NCBI RefSeq assembly: GCF_007991655.1
Contig: NZ_BJYT01000015.1
Location: 41,102-105,101 of the forward strand
Origin: Segetibacter aerophilus
GTDB lineage: Bacteria > Bacteroidota > Bacteroidia > Chitinophagales > Chitinophagaceae
Reading direction: 5' to 3'
Length of the DNA: 64,000 nucleotides
Shown here in pieces: positions 55,413-64,000 of this stretch. The notes under the pieces were generated by a model. That model saw nothing but the letters and a program-made list of their open reading frames with translations, was not told where the DNA came from and searched no databases. The translations under genes and the position numbers were made by a program. Position 1 is the first letter of the stretch. The number at the start of each line of letters is the position of its first letter.

Positions 55413-57641
55413 ATGAGCAGATTAGTAATTATTTCAAATAGGTTACCATTTTCTTTAGATACCAGTGGAGATAAGGTACAGATAAGGCAAAGTTCTGGAG
55501 GGTTGGTGTCAGCTTTAAAAGGTTATTTTGAACAAACCGGAAACAAACAAAACGATTTCGATGAGAAGATATGGGTAGGAAGCTGCGACTTCTCGGAAGA
55601 CGATTGGAAGGAGAATAAGGAAAGTTTGCAAGGGGCAGATTTTTCTATTGAGCCAATTTTTATAGAAAAAGAGGTTTATTCAGATTATTATAACGGGTTT
55701 TCAAATTCTACCATCTGGCCACTGTTTCACTACTTTCCTTCGATGACAGAATATAAAAAGCAGGAATTTGAAGCCTACTATAAGGTCAACCAGTTGTTTG
55801 CCGACAGGATTATAGAAATTATGAAGCCGGACGATGTTATCTGGGTTCACGACTACCAGTTAATGATCTTGCCGCAGATGCTTAGACAAGCAAACCCGGA
55901 AGCTACCATCGGATTTTTTCTGCATATTCCATTTCCTACTTACGAGATCTTCCGCCTTATTCCCCGCGAATGGAAGACAAAAATTATGGAGGGTCTGTTA
56001 GGTGCAGATCTCGTAGGCTTTCACACATACGATTATGCGCAGTATTTTATTAATTCTGCTAAAATGATCTTAAGCCTCGAAAATCAATACAACACTTTAA
56101 CCTATCATAATCGCCTGATAAGAGCTGATCTCTTTCCAATTGGTATTGATTTCGATAAGTTTAAGCAGGCTTCAGAAAAGGAAGAGGTAGTTGCTTACAA
56201 AGACGAGTTGCTGCAAAGCTTTGGAGGGAAAAAAATAATATTTTCAGTCGACAGACTTGACTATACTAAGGGACTGACCTATCGTCTGCAGGGCTTTGAA
56301 AACTTTTTGGCAAAGTATCCCGAGTGGCGCGAAAAGATTGTTTTCATTTTAAACATCATTCCCTCAAGAGATAGCATTCCTGCCTATGTGGACAGGAAGC
56401 GCATCATCGAGGAGATGGTGAGTACAATAAATGGAAAGTATTCGAGTATTCAATGGCAGCCAATCATCTACCGGTACAATCATTTACCATTCGACGAGTT
56501 GTGCGGATTGTACCTGGCAGCGGACGTTGCTTTAATTACTCCCCTCAGGGATGGGATGAATTTAGTGGCCAAAGAATACGTAGCTGGCAGTAACAACGGA
56601 GGTGTATTGGTGTTGAGTGAACTTACCGGCGCAGCAAGCGAACTGAACGAAGCTTGTCATGTTAATCCTACCGATGCCGAGGAAATGGCGGACGCGATCA
56701 ACACTGCACTCACCATGCCGCTGGAAGAGCAAAAGCAGCGGATGCAGGCTATGCAAAAGCGGCTGTCTGATTATAATGTGGTTCAATGGGTGAATGATTT
56801 TTTAGAGCAGTTGTCTAGAATTAAAAAAGAGCAGGAGCACTTAAAAGTAAAACAACTAGATAGGGGTGAGGTTGAAGAACTTGCACAGCACTATAGCAAT
56901 GCTAATAAGAGATGTCTTCTTTTAGATTATGATGGCACTATGGTTCCATTGCGAAAAATTCCATCTGCTGCGGCGCCAACAAAAGAGGTACTTACTTTTT
57001 TAGAACAACTTGCAGCAGATGAAAAAAATGAGGTTGTAATCATCAGTGGGAGAGATGCTGACACGTTGCAAAACTGGCTTGGACATTTACCTCTTCACTT
57101 CATTGCAGAGCACGGTTCAGTAATACGTTACAAAGGAGGGGAGTGGAAATTGCAAAGCGCAGCTTCAACCGATTGGAAAAATGAAATAAGGCCAATGCTC
57201 GAAAGTTACGTTTGGAGATGCGCCGGCTCTTTTTTGGAGGAAAAGCAAAATACGCTGTCGTGGCACTACCGAAACACGCATCCCGAACTAGGGTTTATTC
57301 GCTCACGGGAACTCCTGAACAACCTGTTGCAACTAACGACTAACACCCCTGTGCAAGTAGTGGATGGAAACAAGGTCTTGGAGGTAAGATTAACCGGAAT
57401 GGATAAAGGTGTGACTGCCCTCAAAGTGTTAAATAAACTAACCCCTGAATTTATTCTTTGCATAGGAGATGATACAACAGATGAAGACATGTTTAAAGCC
57501 CTTGAAGGCAAAGCCTACACAATAAAAGTAGGAAACGGATCTACTGCTGCTAACTACAATTTGCAGACGCAGGAGGAAGTGCTTCCTCTTTTAAAACAGA
57601 TAACGGAGTTGAAGTTGGTGGGAGAAAAACAGTTGGTATAG
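55413..57641 (+). CDS. Trehalose-6-phosphate synthase/phosphatase fusion
   Basis: This bifunctional enzyme makes trehalose from UDP-glucose and glucose-6-phosphate. Residues 1 to about 475 are GT20 (OtsA-like): SRLVIISNRLPFSLD, SSGGLVSALKG, VHDYQLMILPQML and SVDRLDYTKGL. Residues from about 500 to the end are a HAD trehalose-phosphatase (OtsB-like): LLLDYDGTMVPLR and IGDDTTDEDMF. CGGAG four bases before ATG 55413 supports this start over the TTG at 55374. Trehalose protects against drying and osmotic stress. Confidence 0.95.
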   Translation: MSRLVIISNRLPFSLDTSGDKVQIRQSSGGLVSALKGYFEQTGNKQNDFDEKIWVGSCDFSEDDWKENKESLQGADFSIEPIFIEKEVYSDYYNGFSNSTIWPLFHYFPSMTEYKKQEFEAYYKVNQLFADRIIEIMKPDDVIWVHDYQLMILPQMLRQANPEATIGFFLHIPFPTYEIFRLIPREWKTKIMEGLLGADLVGFHTYDYAQYFINSAKMILSLENQYNTLTYHNRLIRADLFPIGIDFDKFKQASEKEEVVAYKDELLQSFGGKKIIFSVDRLDYTKGLTYRLQGFENFLAKYPEWREKIVFILNIIPSRDSIPAYVDRKRIIEEMVSTINGKYSSIQWQPIIYRYNHLPFDELCGLYLAADVALITPLRDGMNLVAKEYVAGSNNGGVLVLSELTGAASELNEACHVNPTDAEEMADAINTALTMPLEEQKQRMQAMQKRLSDYNVVQWVNDFLEQLSRIKKEQEHLKVKQLDRGEVEELAQHYSNANKRCLLLDYDGTMVPLRKIPSAAAPTKEVLTFLEQLAADEKNEVVIISGRDADTLQNWLGHLPLHFIAEHGSVIRYKGGEWKLQSAASTDWKNEIRPMLESYVWRCAGSFLEEKQNTLSWHYRNTHPELGFIRSRELLNNLLQLTTNTPVQVVDGNKVLEVRLTGMDKGVTALKVLNKLTPEFILCIGDDTTDEDMFKALEGKAYTIKVGNGSTAANYNLQTQEEVLPLLKQITELKLVGEKQLV

Positions 57642-57820
57642 ATTTCGACGACAGATTAAAGTTGGCAAGCAATTGCGCAGCTTGTAAGTTCTACGAGCTG
57701 GGGCAAAAGCAGGATGAATTATTAATTTTGCAATAGTGCTTTTTATTGAAGCTGTATTTCCAATATTCATTGATTAACAAAATAAAGGTTAGCTGCAATA
57801 AAATAGTATAATTGCTTGTT

Positions 57821-58429
57821 ATGATCAAGGCCAGTAAGATACATAAGGAAAGAGTAATACAACTGTTAGCTGAATGTATTGACACAAACAAGAGTGTTAA
57901 CTGGATTGTAAAACAGGACGCTGATAGAAAGCAAAGAATAAGACACTTAATCGATTACTCCTTTGACGCCTGCGTAGACCTGGAACAAATTTATTTGAAC
58001 GAGGATGAAAATGGAGTTATCATTAGCAGCATGTCCGATGATAAGTTACCTTTTTTAGAAGAAGCGTACTTGACGGCCCGTTTTGTTCTACAAGTGACAG
58101 GTGTGGACGGTATAGCGAAAGCATTACGCCGCGAAGACTATATCAACTCGTTCCATCCACAAGACCATGAATTTATTTATATCTGGTTTATAGCAGTGGA
58201 CAAAAATCAGCAAGGCAAAGGGATAGGTTCGAAGATGCTGAAGGAGATTATTGACAAAAGCAATAAGGAAAATATGCCTATCTATCTTGAAACTTCCGAA
58301 GAGAGAACCTTGAACTTTTACCTGAATCATGGCTTTGAAAACTATCATACCTCGGAGAAAGAGATGTTTGGTTTTGATTTGTATTTTTTAAGAAAACTGC
58401 CTGAAAACTTCGATAGTAGTTCCTCTTGA
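57821..58429 (+). CDS. GNAT-family N-acetyltransferase
   Basis: This is a 202-aa acetyl-CoA-dependent acetyltransferase. The acetyl-CoA loop is VDKNQQGKGIGSKMLKEI (the Q/RxxGxG/A motif), and TSEERTLNFYLNHGFENY is the C-terminal substrate/aminoglycoside-like segment. IYIWFIAVD is the beta-4 strand. The substrate is unknown. ATG 57821 is chosen because the earlier TTG (57812) adds only three residues. Confidence 0.87.
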   Translation: MIKASKIHKERVIQLLAECIDTNKSVNWIVKQDADRKQRIRHLIDYSFDACVDLEQIYLNEDENGVIISSMSDDKLPFLEEAYLTARFVLQVTGVDGIAKALRREDYINSFHPQDHEFIYIWFIAVDKNQQGKGIGSKMLKEIIDKSNKENMPIYLETSEERTLNFYLNHGFENYHTSEKEMFGFDLYFLRKLPENFDSSSS

Positions 58430-58487
58430 TTTTGAAGGTTTATTGTATTGCAAAACGATCGTGTAACTGCAACCATGAAAAACTGCA

Positions 58488-58507
58488 GTACAAGAGTGCG
58501 ACGCAAC
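58488..58507 (+). repeat. Dispersed intergenic repeat, type 2
   Basis: GTACAAGAG followed by the full core TGCGACGCAAC. The left part is shared with 62268-62287. It lies between convergent genes. Confidence 0.7.
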
Positions 58508-58559
58508 TAAAGAATAATGTTGATAAACCGCTTGCTTCCAAATAAATATATCAGCTAAT

Positions 58560-58596
58560 AAAAAGACCGGAACAATTATCATGTTCCGGTCTTTTT
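58560..58596. terminator. 15-bp terminator between the GNAT and S9 genes
   Basis: AAAAAGACCGGAACA at 58560-58574 pairs perfectly with TGTTCCGGTCTTTTT at 58582-58596. It suits both convergent genes. Confidence 0.92.
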
Positions 58597-58597
58597 G

Positions 58598-60499
58598 TTA
58601 TAGAGTTTCTTTGAGCCACTTATAAAACTCACGCTGCCAAACCAGCGCATTTTGGGGTTTCAGCACCCAGTGGTTTTCATCTGGCAGGTAAAGTAATTTG
58701 CTTTTAATTCCTCTTAATTGTGCTGCCTGGAACGCTTGTAATCCCTGCTCGATGGGTACACGAAAATCTTTGCCGCCCTGTATGATGAAAATCGGGGTGT
58801 TCCACTTCGCTACGTTGTCGATAGGGTTGAATTGGGTGAAAGTCTTTTGGGCGACTTTGTTGGCCTTATCCCAATAGTAACCCCCGTTTTCCCAATTGCT
58901 AAACCACAACTCTTCGGTAGTGCCACTCATGCTTTTGAGGTCAAAAACGCCGTCGTGAGATATGAATGTTTTAAAGCGATTATTGTGTATTCCGGCAAGA
59001 TAAAAGACAGAATAGCCGCCATAGCTTGCACCCACACAACCGAGCCGACTCTTGTCAACATAACCTTCTTTACTTGCATAATCAATGGCCGACAAGTAAT
59101 CTTTCATAACCTGGCCGCCCCAATCTTTACTGATAGCTTCGTTCCATTCCTGTCCGTGCCCGTACATACCCCGACGATTTGGTGCTACTATAATGTACCC
59201 GTTCGCCGCCATCAATTGAAGGTTCCAACGAAAGGAATAGAACTGGGTCAACGGAGACTGAGGGCCGCCCTGGCAATACAACAGCGCAGGGTATTTTTTG
59301 GCAGGATCAAAGTCCGGAGGAAACATCATCCAAACCAGCATCTTTTTGTTGTCAGTAGTGGTAACATATCTGCGTTCAAATTTGCCTGTAGTTAATTTGC
59401 TATACACCTCGTCGTTTACATGAGTTAATTGTTTTAAGGCACCTGTTGTAAGATCGACCGTATACAATTCAGCAGCATGGTTCATGTCTGTTCTTGCAAC
59501 TACCATGGTGTTGCCAACTTGTCCAACCAGCGCGCTCACATCAAAATCTCCATGAGTTATTTGTTTGACTTCCGGCACTTTCATTGTCATGCCGGGATAG
59601 TCAACAACGAACAATTGCAGGGTACCATCAACCGCCGCATTGAAATAGATATTACGTCCATCACTACTCCATTTAAAGCCATCGACACTACCATCCCAAT
59701 GCTGAGTAAGGTTTACTTTGCCCGTGCCCGTGTTTACAATAATGTCTTGCTTGTCGGCCTCATATCCTTCACGCTTCATGCTGAGCCAGGCCAACTGTCC
59801 CTGGGCAGAATAGGCCGGCGCCTGGTCGTAGCCCATCATTCCCTGCGTTAGATTGAGGGTTGTTCCGGTGGTTAAATTATAAGAGAAAATGTCGGTGTTA
59901 GTGCTCAGCGCATACGCTGTTCCTTCCTTGGGTTTAATTACGTACACAATATTTCCATCAGGAGACCAGGTGAAATCTTCATCGCCGCCATACGGTTTCT
60001 GAGGAGAGTCGTAAGGCTGTCCTGCCATAATATCCTTACGCTCGGCGGGCTTGCCAATAGGTTGTACGAATATGTGGCTGAAGGCGCCGTCCTCCCATTC
60101 GTCCCAGTGGCGATAATTTAGCTGGTCATAAATCTGTGCACTCGATTTTGAGAGCTCAGGATAGAAATCTTTCCCAAATACGTTTTTGACTTTTACGTCA
60201 TCTGCAAGTATGAAGTATTTTCCGTTTGGAGAAATGTGGTCGTTTTTTACATAATCGTTGCTGTCAGCTATTTCTTTTGCAGACCCGCCAATAATTGGAA
60301 TGAGATAAGTTTTCTTACTGCTTTTGTTTAAATCGACATTAGGCGTACTTACGGTGAAAACTACCCCGGTGTTATCCTTCGTGATGCCAACTCCTGAAAC
60401 CCTTCCTAACTTCCAAAGCAGTTCCGGCGTCATTCGTTGTTGAGCTACAGAGGAAAGAAAGACGCCCGCAAATGCTGCTAATAAACCAAATCTTTTCAT
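58598..60499 (-). CDS. Secreted S9 prolyl-oligopeptidase-family peptidase
   Basis: This is a 633-aa exported serine peptidase with a signal peptide MKRFGLLAAFAGVFLSSVAQ. The N-terminal half is a WD/PD40 beta-propeller that screens substrate. The C-terminal alpha/beta hydrolase has the nucleophile CVGASYGGYSVFYLAG, Asp in QGGKDFRVPIEQG and His in LPDENHWVLKP. It removes peptides (DPP/acylaminoacyl type) in the periplasm. A terminator follows directly. Confidence 0.93.
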   Translation of the reverse strand: MKRFGLLAAFAGVFLSSVAQQRMTPELLWKLGRVSGVGITKDNTGVVFTVSTPNVDLNKSSKKTYLIPIIGGSAKEIADSNDYVKNDHISPNGKYFILADDVKVKNVFGKDFYPELSKSSAQIYDQLNYRHWDEWEDGAFSHIFVQPIGKPAERKDIMAGQPYDSPQKPYGGDEDFTWSPDGNIVYVIKPKEGTAYALSTNTDIFSYNLTTGTTLNLTQGMMGYDQAPAYSAQGQLAWLSMKREGYEADKQDIIVNTGTGKVNLTQHWDGSVDGFKWSSDGRNIYFNAAVDGTLQLFVVDYPGMTMKVPEVKQITHGDFDVSALVGQVGNTMVVARTDMNHAAELYTVDLTTGALKQLTHVNDEVYSKLTTGKFERRYVTTTDNKKMLVWMMFPPDFDPAKKYPALLYCQGGPQSPLTQFYSFRWNLQLMAANGYIIVAPNRRGMYGHGQEWNEAISKDWGGQVMKDYLSAIDYASKEGYVDKSRLGCVGASYGGYSVFYLAGIHNNRFKTFISHDGVFDLKSMSGTTEELWFSNWENGGYYWDKANKVAQKTFTQFNPIDNVAKWNTPIFIIQGGKDFRVPIEQGLQAFQAAQLRGIKSKLLYLPDENHWVLKPQNALVWQREFYKWLKETL

Positions 60500-60535
60500 T
60501 GCTAATATTTAGAAAAGGAAGGTAAGAAAATCATA

Positions 60536-61198
60536 TCAACCTTTCCATTGGTCATGAAGAACAGCGACGAGGTAACGCCTCCCATTTTCTTTTTTAAAAA
60601 CAAGCACTAATGACTTCCAATCCATTCCTTCATACTGCTTATTAAAGCCTGAAAAATAAAACTGGACAAATTTGTGACCAGGATAAACTGAGGTTATGTT
60701 GCTTGACGATGAATCTGGACCGATAATGTTATTAATTGATTTCCTTTCGGCGTTTATAAAGTCTACATCATACACGAACCTTTTAAAGTACTCCCTTACA
60801 TTCAAGCTAATTGGCTCGCCGCTACCTTCTGAAATTCCCCAGTTAACTGTTTTCTTGCTGCTAGTTAAGGTGGATAATTGTTTTGCAGTAAGTCTCTGAT
60901 CTTTTAATGTATCTGTCACTCCGTAAGGTGAAAGACGAATGCCCGATTGAGGATGGATGTATGAACCAAGGTGCGCGAAGTCTTGATTTTTAAACAATCG
61001 TAGAATGGAATCAGACAGAAGCAATAGCGATGAGTCCGCTGTTGGTTGTGCAACGACCGTAGTGTCTGGTTCATTAGCTACCGAACCTTTTTGAGAACTA
61101 CTAACCGCCGAATCTTTGGTTGACTTATTAGTTTCATTTTGATTGCAAGCAAAAAGCATTAACACGAGTATCGAGGCAGTAAGAATTTTCGTTGTCAT
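60536..61198 (-). CDS. Hypothetical lipoprotein
   Basis: This is a 220-aa lipoprotein with a signal ending LMLFACNQNE (lipid-modified Cys about residue 18). A Ser/Thr/Asn-rich linker follows, then a domain with DFAHLGSYIHPQSGIRLSPY and FVQFYFSGFNKQYEGMDWKS. The domain is unknown to me. It lies upstream of the S9 peptidase on the same strand, 36 bases apart, so a shared operon is likely. Confidence 0.75.
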   Translation of the reverse strand: MTTKILTASILVLMLFACNQNETNKSTKDSAVSSSQKGSVANEPDTTVVAQPTADSSLLLLSDSILRLFKNQDFAHLGSYIHPQSGIRLSPYGVTDTLKDQRLTAKQLSTLTSSKKTVNWGISEGSGEPISLNVREYFKRFVYDVDFINAERKSINNIIGPDSSSSNITSVYPGHKFVQFYFSGFNKQYEGMDWKSLVLVFKKENGRRYLVAVLHDQWKG

Positions 61199-61518
61199 AA
61201 GTACTGGTAATTAAAAATGTAGGGAAAACCGAAAGCCAGGTGCAAGTTGTTCCTTTTTGAGGACAATTACGATTTAGAAGATAAGCACTGCAGTTAAAGC
61301 AAAATAATTCGCTGCAAGATTATGCGGTTGAACAAAATCTATTGTAAAAAGATTTGAAGTATAAAATTGAAAAACACGAGAAAATTTCAAACGGAAACAA
61401 TAAGTAATAAAAAACTCTTTCCCCAGAACAGAAACTGCGGAAAGAGAAGTATGTTGAAAAGACTTAATGGAAGCCGCTACAGCTTTTGCACTTGTTAAAA
61501 TGCAGGTAGTCGGAGGAT
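61199..61518. other. 320-base intergenic region
   Basis: A/T-rich, between the lipoprotein gene (start) and the amidase gene (end), both minus. It holds the amidase terminator at 61415-61446. No further gene or repeat copy was seen. Confidence 0.5.
61415..61446 (-). terminator. Terminator of the amidase gene
   Basis: CTCTTTCC at 61415-61422 pairs with GGAAAGAG at 61439-61446, with an inner CAG/CTG pair. A U run follows on the minus strand. Confidence 0.65.
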
Positions 61519-62091
61519 TTAAGGAACCGGTTTTATAGGATGCTCTCCGGCATGTCTTGAAATCATAAGGTCTGTTACTTCCTGGATTATTTCAAGTTTA
61601 CGCACATTCTTGCCGGGGCATGCGTGAGTTGTAAGTGGATCTTCTCTATGGATTTTCATTGTTTCGGGTGCAAGTCCAAGAATTGCTGACAGGGTAGCTA
61701 TTGCTGCTACGGCATTCCTACGCACGTTTAATCCCCTTCCTGAATTGAACTCTTCTTTTTCGAAGTCTCCCAGCATTTCAATGCCAATCGCCACTTTATT
61801 CCAGGAAGGAGAATGGGTGCCAGAAACGTTCAAAGGAGTAAATGCCCAAATTTGTTTGTCATCAATGAAAAGATGCGGCCCGCCAAACCACTTTTGTTCA
61901 TCCCGATAGAACTTTTCAAGCCCTTTTATGTGATCGAGGGTAAGACCATTAGCTCTTTGAGCAAGGTTGGGGATAGCGGTGTTGTGCAAAACAATAAAAG
62001 ATGGTCTCCAAGCCGTCCATTGAATGGTGTGGCAATAACTATCGAATTCTGAGAGGGAAAAGCTTTTCCCAACAATTCCTTTCCAAGGCAT
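61519..62091 (-). CDS. N-acetylmuramoyl-L-alanine amidase (Amidase_2)
   Basis: This 190-aa zinc amidase cleaves the MurNAc-L-Ala bond of peptidoglycan. The fold motifs are IVLHNTAIPN (zinc His), GGPHLFIDDKQIW, AIGIEMLGDF (Glu) and IHREDPLTTHACPGKNV (two zinc ligands and the catalytic site). No signal peptide is present, so it may work in the cytoplasm on recycled muropeptides, like AmpD, which suits the Mpl gene elsewhere in the window. It could also be phage-derived. The length matches AmpD. Confidence 0.9.
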   Translation of the reverse strand: MPWKGIVGKSFSLSEFDSYCHTIQWTAWRPSFIVLHNTAIPNLAQRANGLTLDHIKGLEKFYRDEQKWFGGPHLFIDDKQIWAFTPLNVSGTHSPSWNKVAIGIEMLGDFEKEEFNSGRGLNVRRNAVAAIATLSAILGLAPETMKIHREDPLTTHACPGKNVRKLEIIQEVTDLMISRHAGEHPIKPVP

Positions 62092-62409
62092 AACAGTAAG
62101 TTTGATTGGTGAAATAATTAGTTTAAGAAAATTTTGGATGGCACAGGTGTTAATCCTTGTAAACCACCTATTTAGCTACAAGATTTATCTTTTTTCGTAC
62201 AAATGCAAGCAGGGAACTATTTCTGCCACGGTTTATAAATCTTCTGTTGAAGAATAACGGAAAGAAAGTACAAGAGTGCGACGCCACTGAAGCTTGAAGT
62301 AGTGCTATTGCCGGGTGCCTAAAAATCTACTCTAATCTTATTGTTAAATCACTTTTTCTTAAAACCTTCCTCGGGGTTATTGAAGTAATATGCAACACAT
62401 TTATAATTT
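62092..62409. other. 318-base divergent intergenic region with repeat
   Basis: It lies between the amidase (minus) and an S41 protease (plus). It holds the type 2 repeat variant at 62268-62287. No RNA gene was seen. Confidence 0.6.
62268..62287 (+). repeat. Dispersed intergenic repeat, type 2 (variant core)
   Basis: GTACAAGAG followed by TGCGACGCCAC, one base different from the core. The left 17 bases are identical to 58488-58504. Confidence 0.65.
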
Positions 62410-63819
62410 ATGCTGCATAACCTTCTTTCAAAAAACATACTTCTGGTGGCAACGTTTGCTACAGGTTTAAGTATTCTTTCATCTTGTCAAAAAGATATTG
62501 TTGAACAACCTGCTACTACCGAAACTCCCGCTACAAATAGTAATACTGGTCCGTCAGCCGAATATAAAATGAAAGACTCTGTGCTGCAGTTTAGCCGTGA
62601 GATTTATTTATGGTACAATCAAATTCCTTCCTCTTTCGATGCGCAGTCATTTGCTACTCCGGTTGAGACGATGACCGCAATAAGAGCGTTTAGTATTGAA
62701 GCGCCCTTTACTACAGCTGTTGACAGGTGGAGCTTCGCCATCAAAAAAACGGAGTGGGACAATTCGAGTACGGGTCATGTACAGCAAACTGCTGAAAGTA
62801 CAATAGACCTGGGAATGAGGGTGTTTTTTAGAACGGAAGGCGACCTGCGGGTAACACATGTAGAACCCGAATCGGCAGCGGGTAGGGCAGGAGTACATCG
62901 CGGCTGGAGGATAACGAAGATCAACGGCAGCACCAATATAACTACGGGTAATGGCACTCAAATTATAAATGGGGTGTATGAAAGTACCAATAGCACTTTC
63001 ACCTTTCAAAAGCCCGATGGTACAAGTGTAAATGTTTCATTAAGTGCAAATGCTTACAACGAACACCCGGTAGTGCTTGACTCTGTATATACGGCCGGCA
63101 GTAAGAAAGTTGGGTACCTTGTTTTCAACTCTTTCCTCGGCGACACCACTAAAATTTACAACGACTTTAACCGTGTCTTCAGTCGCTTCAGTAATGAGGG
63201 CGTAAACGAGGTGGTGGTTGACCTTCGCTACAATGGAGGCGGGTATGTGACAGTGCAGGAAAGACTTGCCAACTATTTAATCAACAATGCTTATAACGGG
63301 CAAGTGATGATGACTGAGAAATTCAACGATAAAAACACAAGGTATAATAACACAACAAGGTTCAAAAAGTTGGGGTCTTTAAATCTCAACCGCATATTTT
63401 TTATTGCAAGTAGTAATACCGCTTCTGCCAGTGAACTTCTTATCAATAACTTGAAAGCTCATATGGATGTTCGTTTGGTTGGTCCATCTAATACCACCGG
63501 TAAGCCTGTTGGTTTCTTCCCTATCCCCGTTGGAGAGTGGTATATATTTCCTGTCTCTTTTCGTACTGTAAATAAAAATGGAGAAGGCAGTTATTTCGGC
63601 GGACTCACAATAACCAATCGTGCTGCTGATGGAATTGATAAGGATTGGGGTGATAAAAGTGAGACTGCGCTGGCTTCTATATTAAATGGCTTTTCTTCCG
63701 GTACGTTTCGTAGTGCTGAGACTGAGGGTGTAGTTGCAGATCCAGCCGTAGAAGTCGTTAATGGCAGACTTTCTCAAAGGGAATTTAAAGGAACGATTGA
63801 CACGAGAGGTATGCGTTAA
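62410..63819 (+). CDS. S41-family lipoprotein protease
   Basis: This is a 469-aa exported protein. The lipoprotein signal ends ILSSCQKD (Cys about 26). A PDZ-like domain (about residues 130-210) with RVTHVEPESAAGRAGVHRGW precedes the S41 domain. The catalytic Ser lies in NTASASELLINN (S339) and a Lys in SNTTGKPVG (about K365), the same arrangement as Prc. It is probably anchored in the outer membrane, facing the periplasm or surface. A terminator at 63845-63877 follows. Confidence 0.9.
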   Translation: MLHNLLSKNILLVATFATGLSILSSCQKDIVEQPATTETPATNSNTGPSAEYKMKDSVLQFSREIYLWYNQIPSSFDAQSFATPVETMTAIRAFSIEAPFTTAVDRWSFAIKKTEWDNSSTGHVQQTAESTIDLGMRVFFRTEGDLRVTHVEPESAAGRAGVHRGWRITKINGSTNITTGNGTQIINGVYESTNSTFTFQKPDGTSVNVSLSANAYNEHPVVLDSVYTAGSKKVGYLVFNSFLGDTTKIYNDFNRVFSRFSNEGVNEVVVDLRYNGGGYVTVQERLANYLINNAYNGQVMMTEKFNDKNTRYNNTTRFKKLGSLNLNRIFFIASSNTASASELLINNLKAHMDVRLVGPSNTTGKPVGFFPIPVGEWYIFPVSFRTVNKNGEGSYFGGLTITNRAADGIDKDWGDKSETALASILNGFSSGTFRSAETEGVVADPAVEVVNGRLSQREFKGTIDTRGMR

Positions 63820-63844
63820 TTGAATAGATTTCTATTAGATAAAT

Positions 63845-63877
63845 GAAAGAGGCCGTCTTTGTATGACGGCCTCTTTC
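63845..63877 (+). terminator. Terminator after the S41 lipoprotein gene
   Basis: GAAAGAGGCCGTC at 63845-63857 pairs perfectly with GACGGCCTCTTTC at 63865-63877 (13 bp). The last 120 bases of the window show no gene. Confidence 0.9.
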
Positions 63878-64000
63878 GTTTATTTGATCTTCCCATGAGG
63901 TTGTAAAGAAAACGAGCAAGGACACGTTGATTTGATATGCGTGTTGCGTAATCCCAAATTAAAAGCTCAAGCCGCTGGGCTTCGTTCTTACAACGTGACT

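Noticed and set aside
61463..61517. Short minus-strand Cys-containing frame (ends KCKSCSGFH) after the amidase
   Set aside because: It has no start codon after the preceding stop and lies just before the terminator, so there is no support for translation.
1..64000. tRNA, rRNA, CRISPR or insertion-sequence genes
   Set aside because: Spacers were read for clover-leaf ends, direct-repeat arrays and transposase frames, and none was convincing. Short non-coding RNAs cannot be ruled out.

Overview
The window is chromosomal DNA of a Bacteroidota bacterium, most like the Chitinophagaceae (soil or freshwater relatives of Flavisolibacter, Segetibacter and Niastella). This is an inference from gene content. 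It carries a large secreted protein with a type IX secretion (Por) C-terminal sorting domain. The primary sigma factor is short (about 290 aa) and lacks region 1.1. Promoter-like boxes fit the Bacteroidota consensus TAnnTTTG, and few genes have a Shine-Dalgarno site. Lineage-typical genes include GSCFA, DUF2027-Smr, YtxJ and an Mpl-type ligase. No phage, insertion sequence, CRISPR array, rRNA or tRNA gene was found, and the genes look like ordinary core and near-core genes on both strands.

Layout. 1-10 kb: end of a SAM methyltransferase, a zinc alcohol dehydrogenase, DUF2027-Smr, an AI-2E permease, a metallophosphoesterase, a frameshifted membrane-anchored protein, a T4-type lysozyme, a secreted beta-propeller, an OmpA-domain protein and an MBL hydrolase. 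10.5-19 kb: a 706-aa secreted repeat protein, the SMC condensin, an HMG-CoA-lyase-like enzyme and a GSCFA protein. 19-24 kb: a minus-strand pair of two-domain enzymes, glycosyltransferase-UDP-galactopyranose mutase followed by glycosidase family 1-RmlD reductase. 24-33 kb: YtxJ, Mpl, a DnaQ-like exonuclease, a GT2 polyprenol-phosphate sugar transferase, EamA and MscS membrane proteins, TrmD, an Hsp15-like S4 protein, an M20 dipeptidase and a lipoprotein. 33-43 kb: a CDF cation exporter, a Tat-exported superoxide dismutase with an LptF/G permease, a START-like protein, RpoD, Ffh, a lytic transglycosylase, S16 and RimM. 43-53 kb: a DinB-fold protein, a Crp/Fnr regulator, an acyltransferase, DNA polymerase IV, a 1-Cys peroxiredoxin, two pseudouridine synthases, an LTxxQ periplasmic protein, a membrane dipeptidase, a DUF6624 protein and an NTF2-like protein. 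53-64 kb: two S41 proteases, a trehalose-6-phosphate synthase/phosphatase fusion, a GNAT enzyme, an S9 peptidase, a lipoprotein and an amidase.

Themes. Translation and protein targeting are represented by Ffh, S16, RimM, TrmD, two pseudouridine synthases and the S4 protein. Cell-wall turnover is represented by Mpl, a lytic transglycosylase, an amidase and a lysozyme. Stress and redox functions include SOD, peroxiredoxin, YtxJ, trehalose synthesis and Pol IV. Peptide breakdown is covered by M19, M20, S9 and two S41 enzymes.

The most notable non-gene structure is a dispersed intergenic repeat with core TGCGACGCAAC. It occurs at least seven times, in two subfamilies distinguished by their flanks, and never inside a gene. 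The most notable gene arrangement is the 32-bp-overlapping pair of fusion enzymes at 19.2-23.7 kb. Several genes have a perfect -7 box only 4 to 6 bases before the start codon, which suggests leaderless transcripts.
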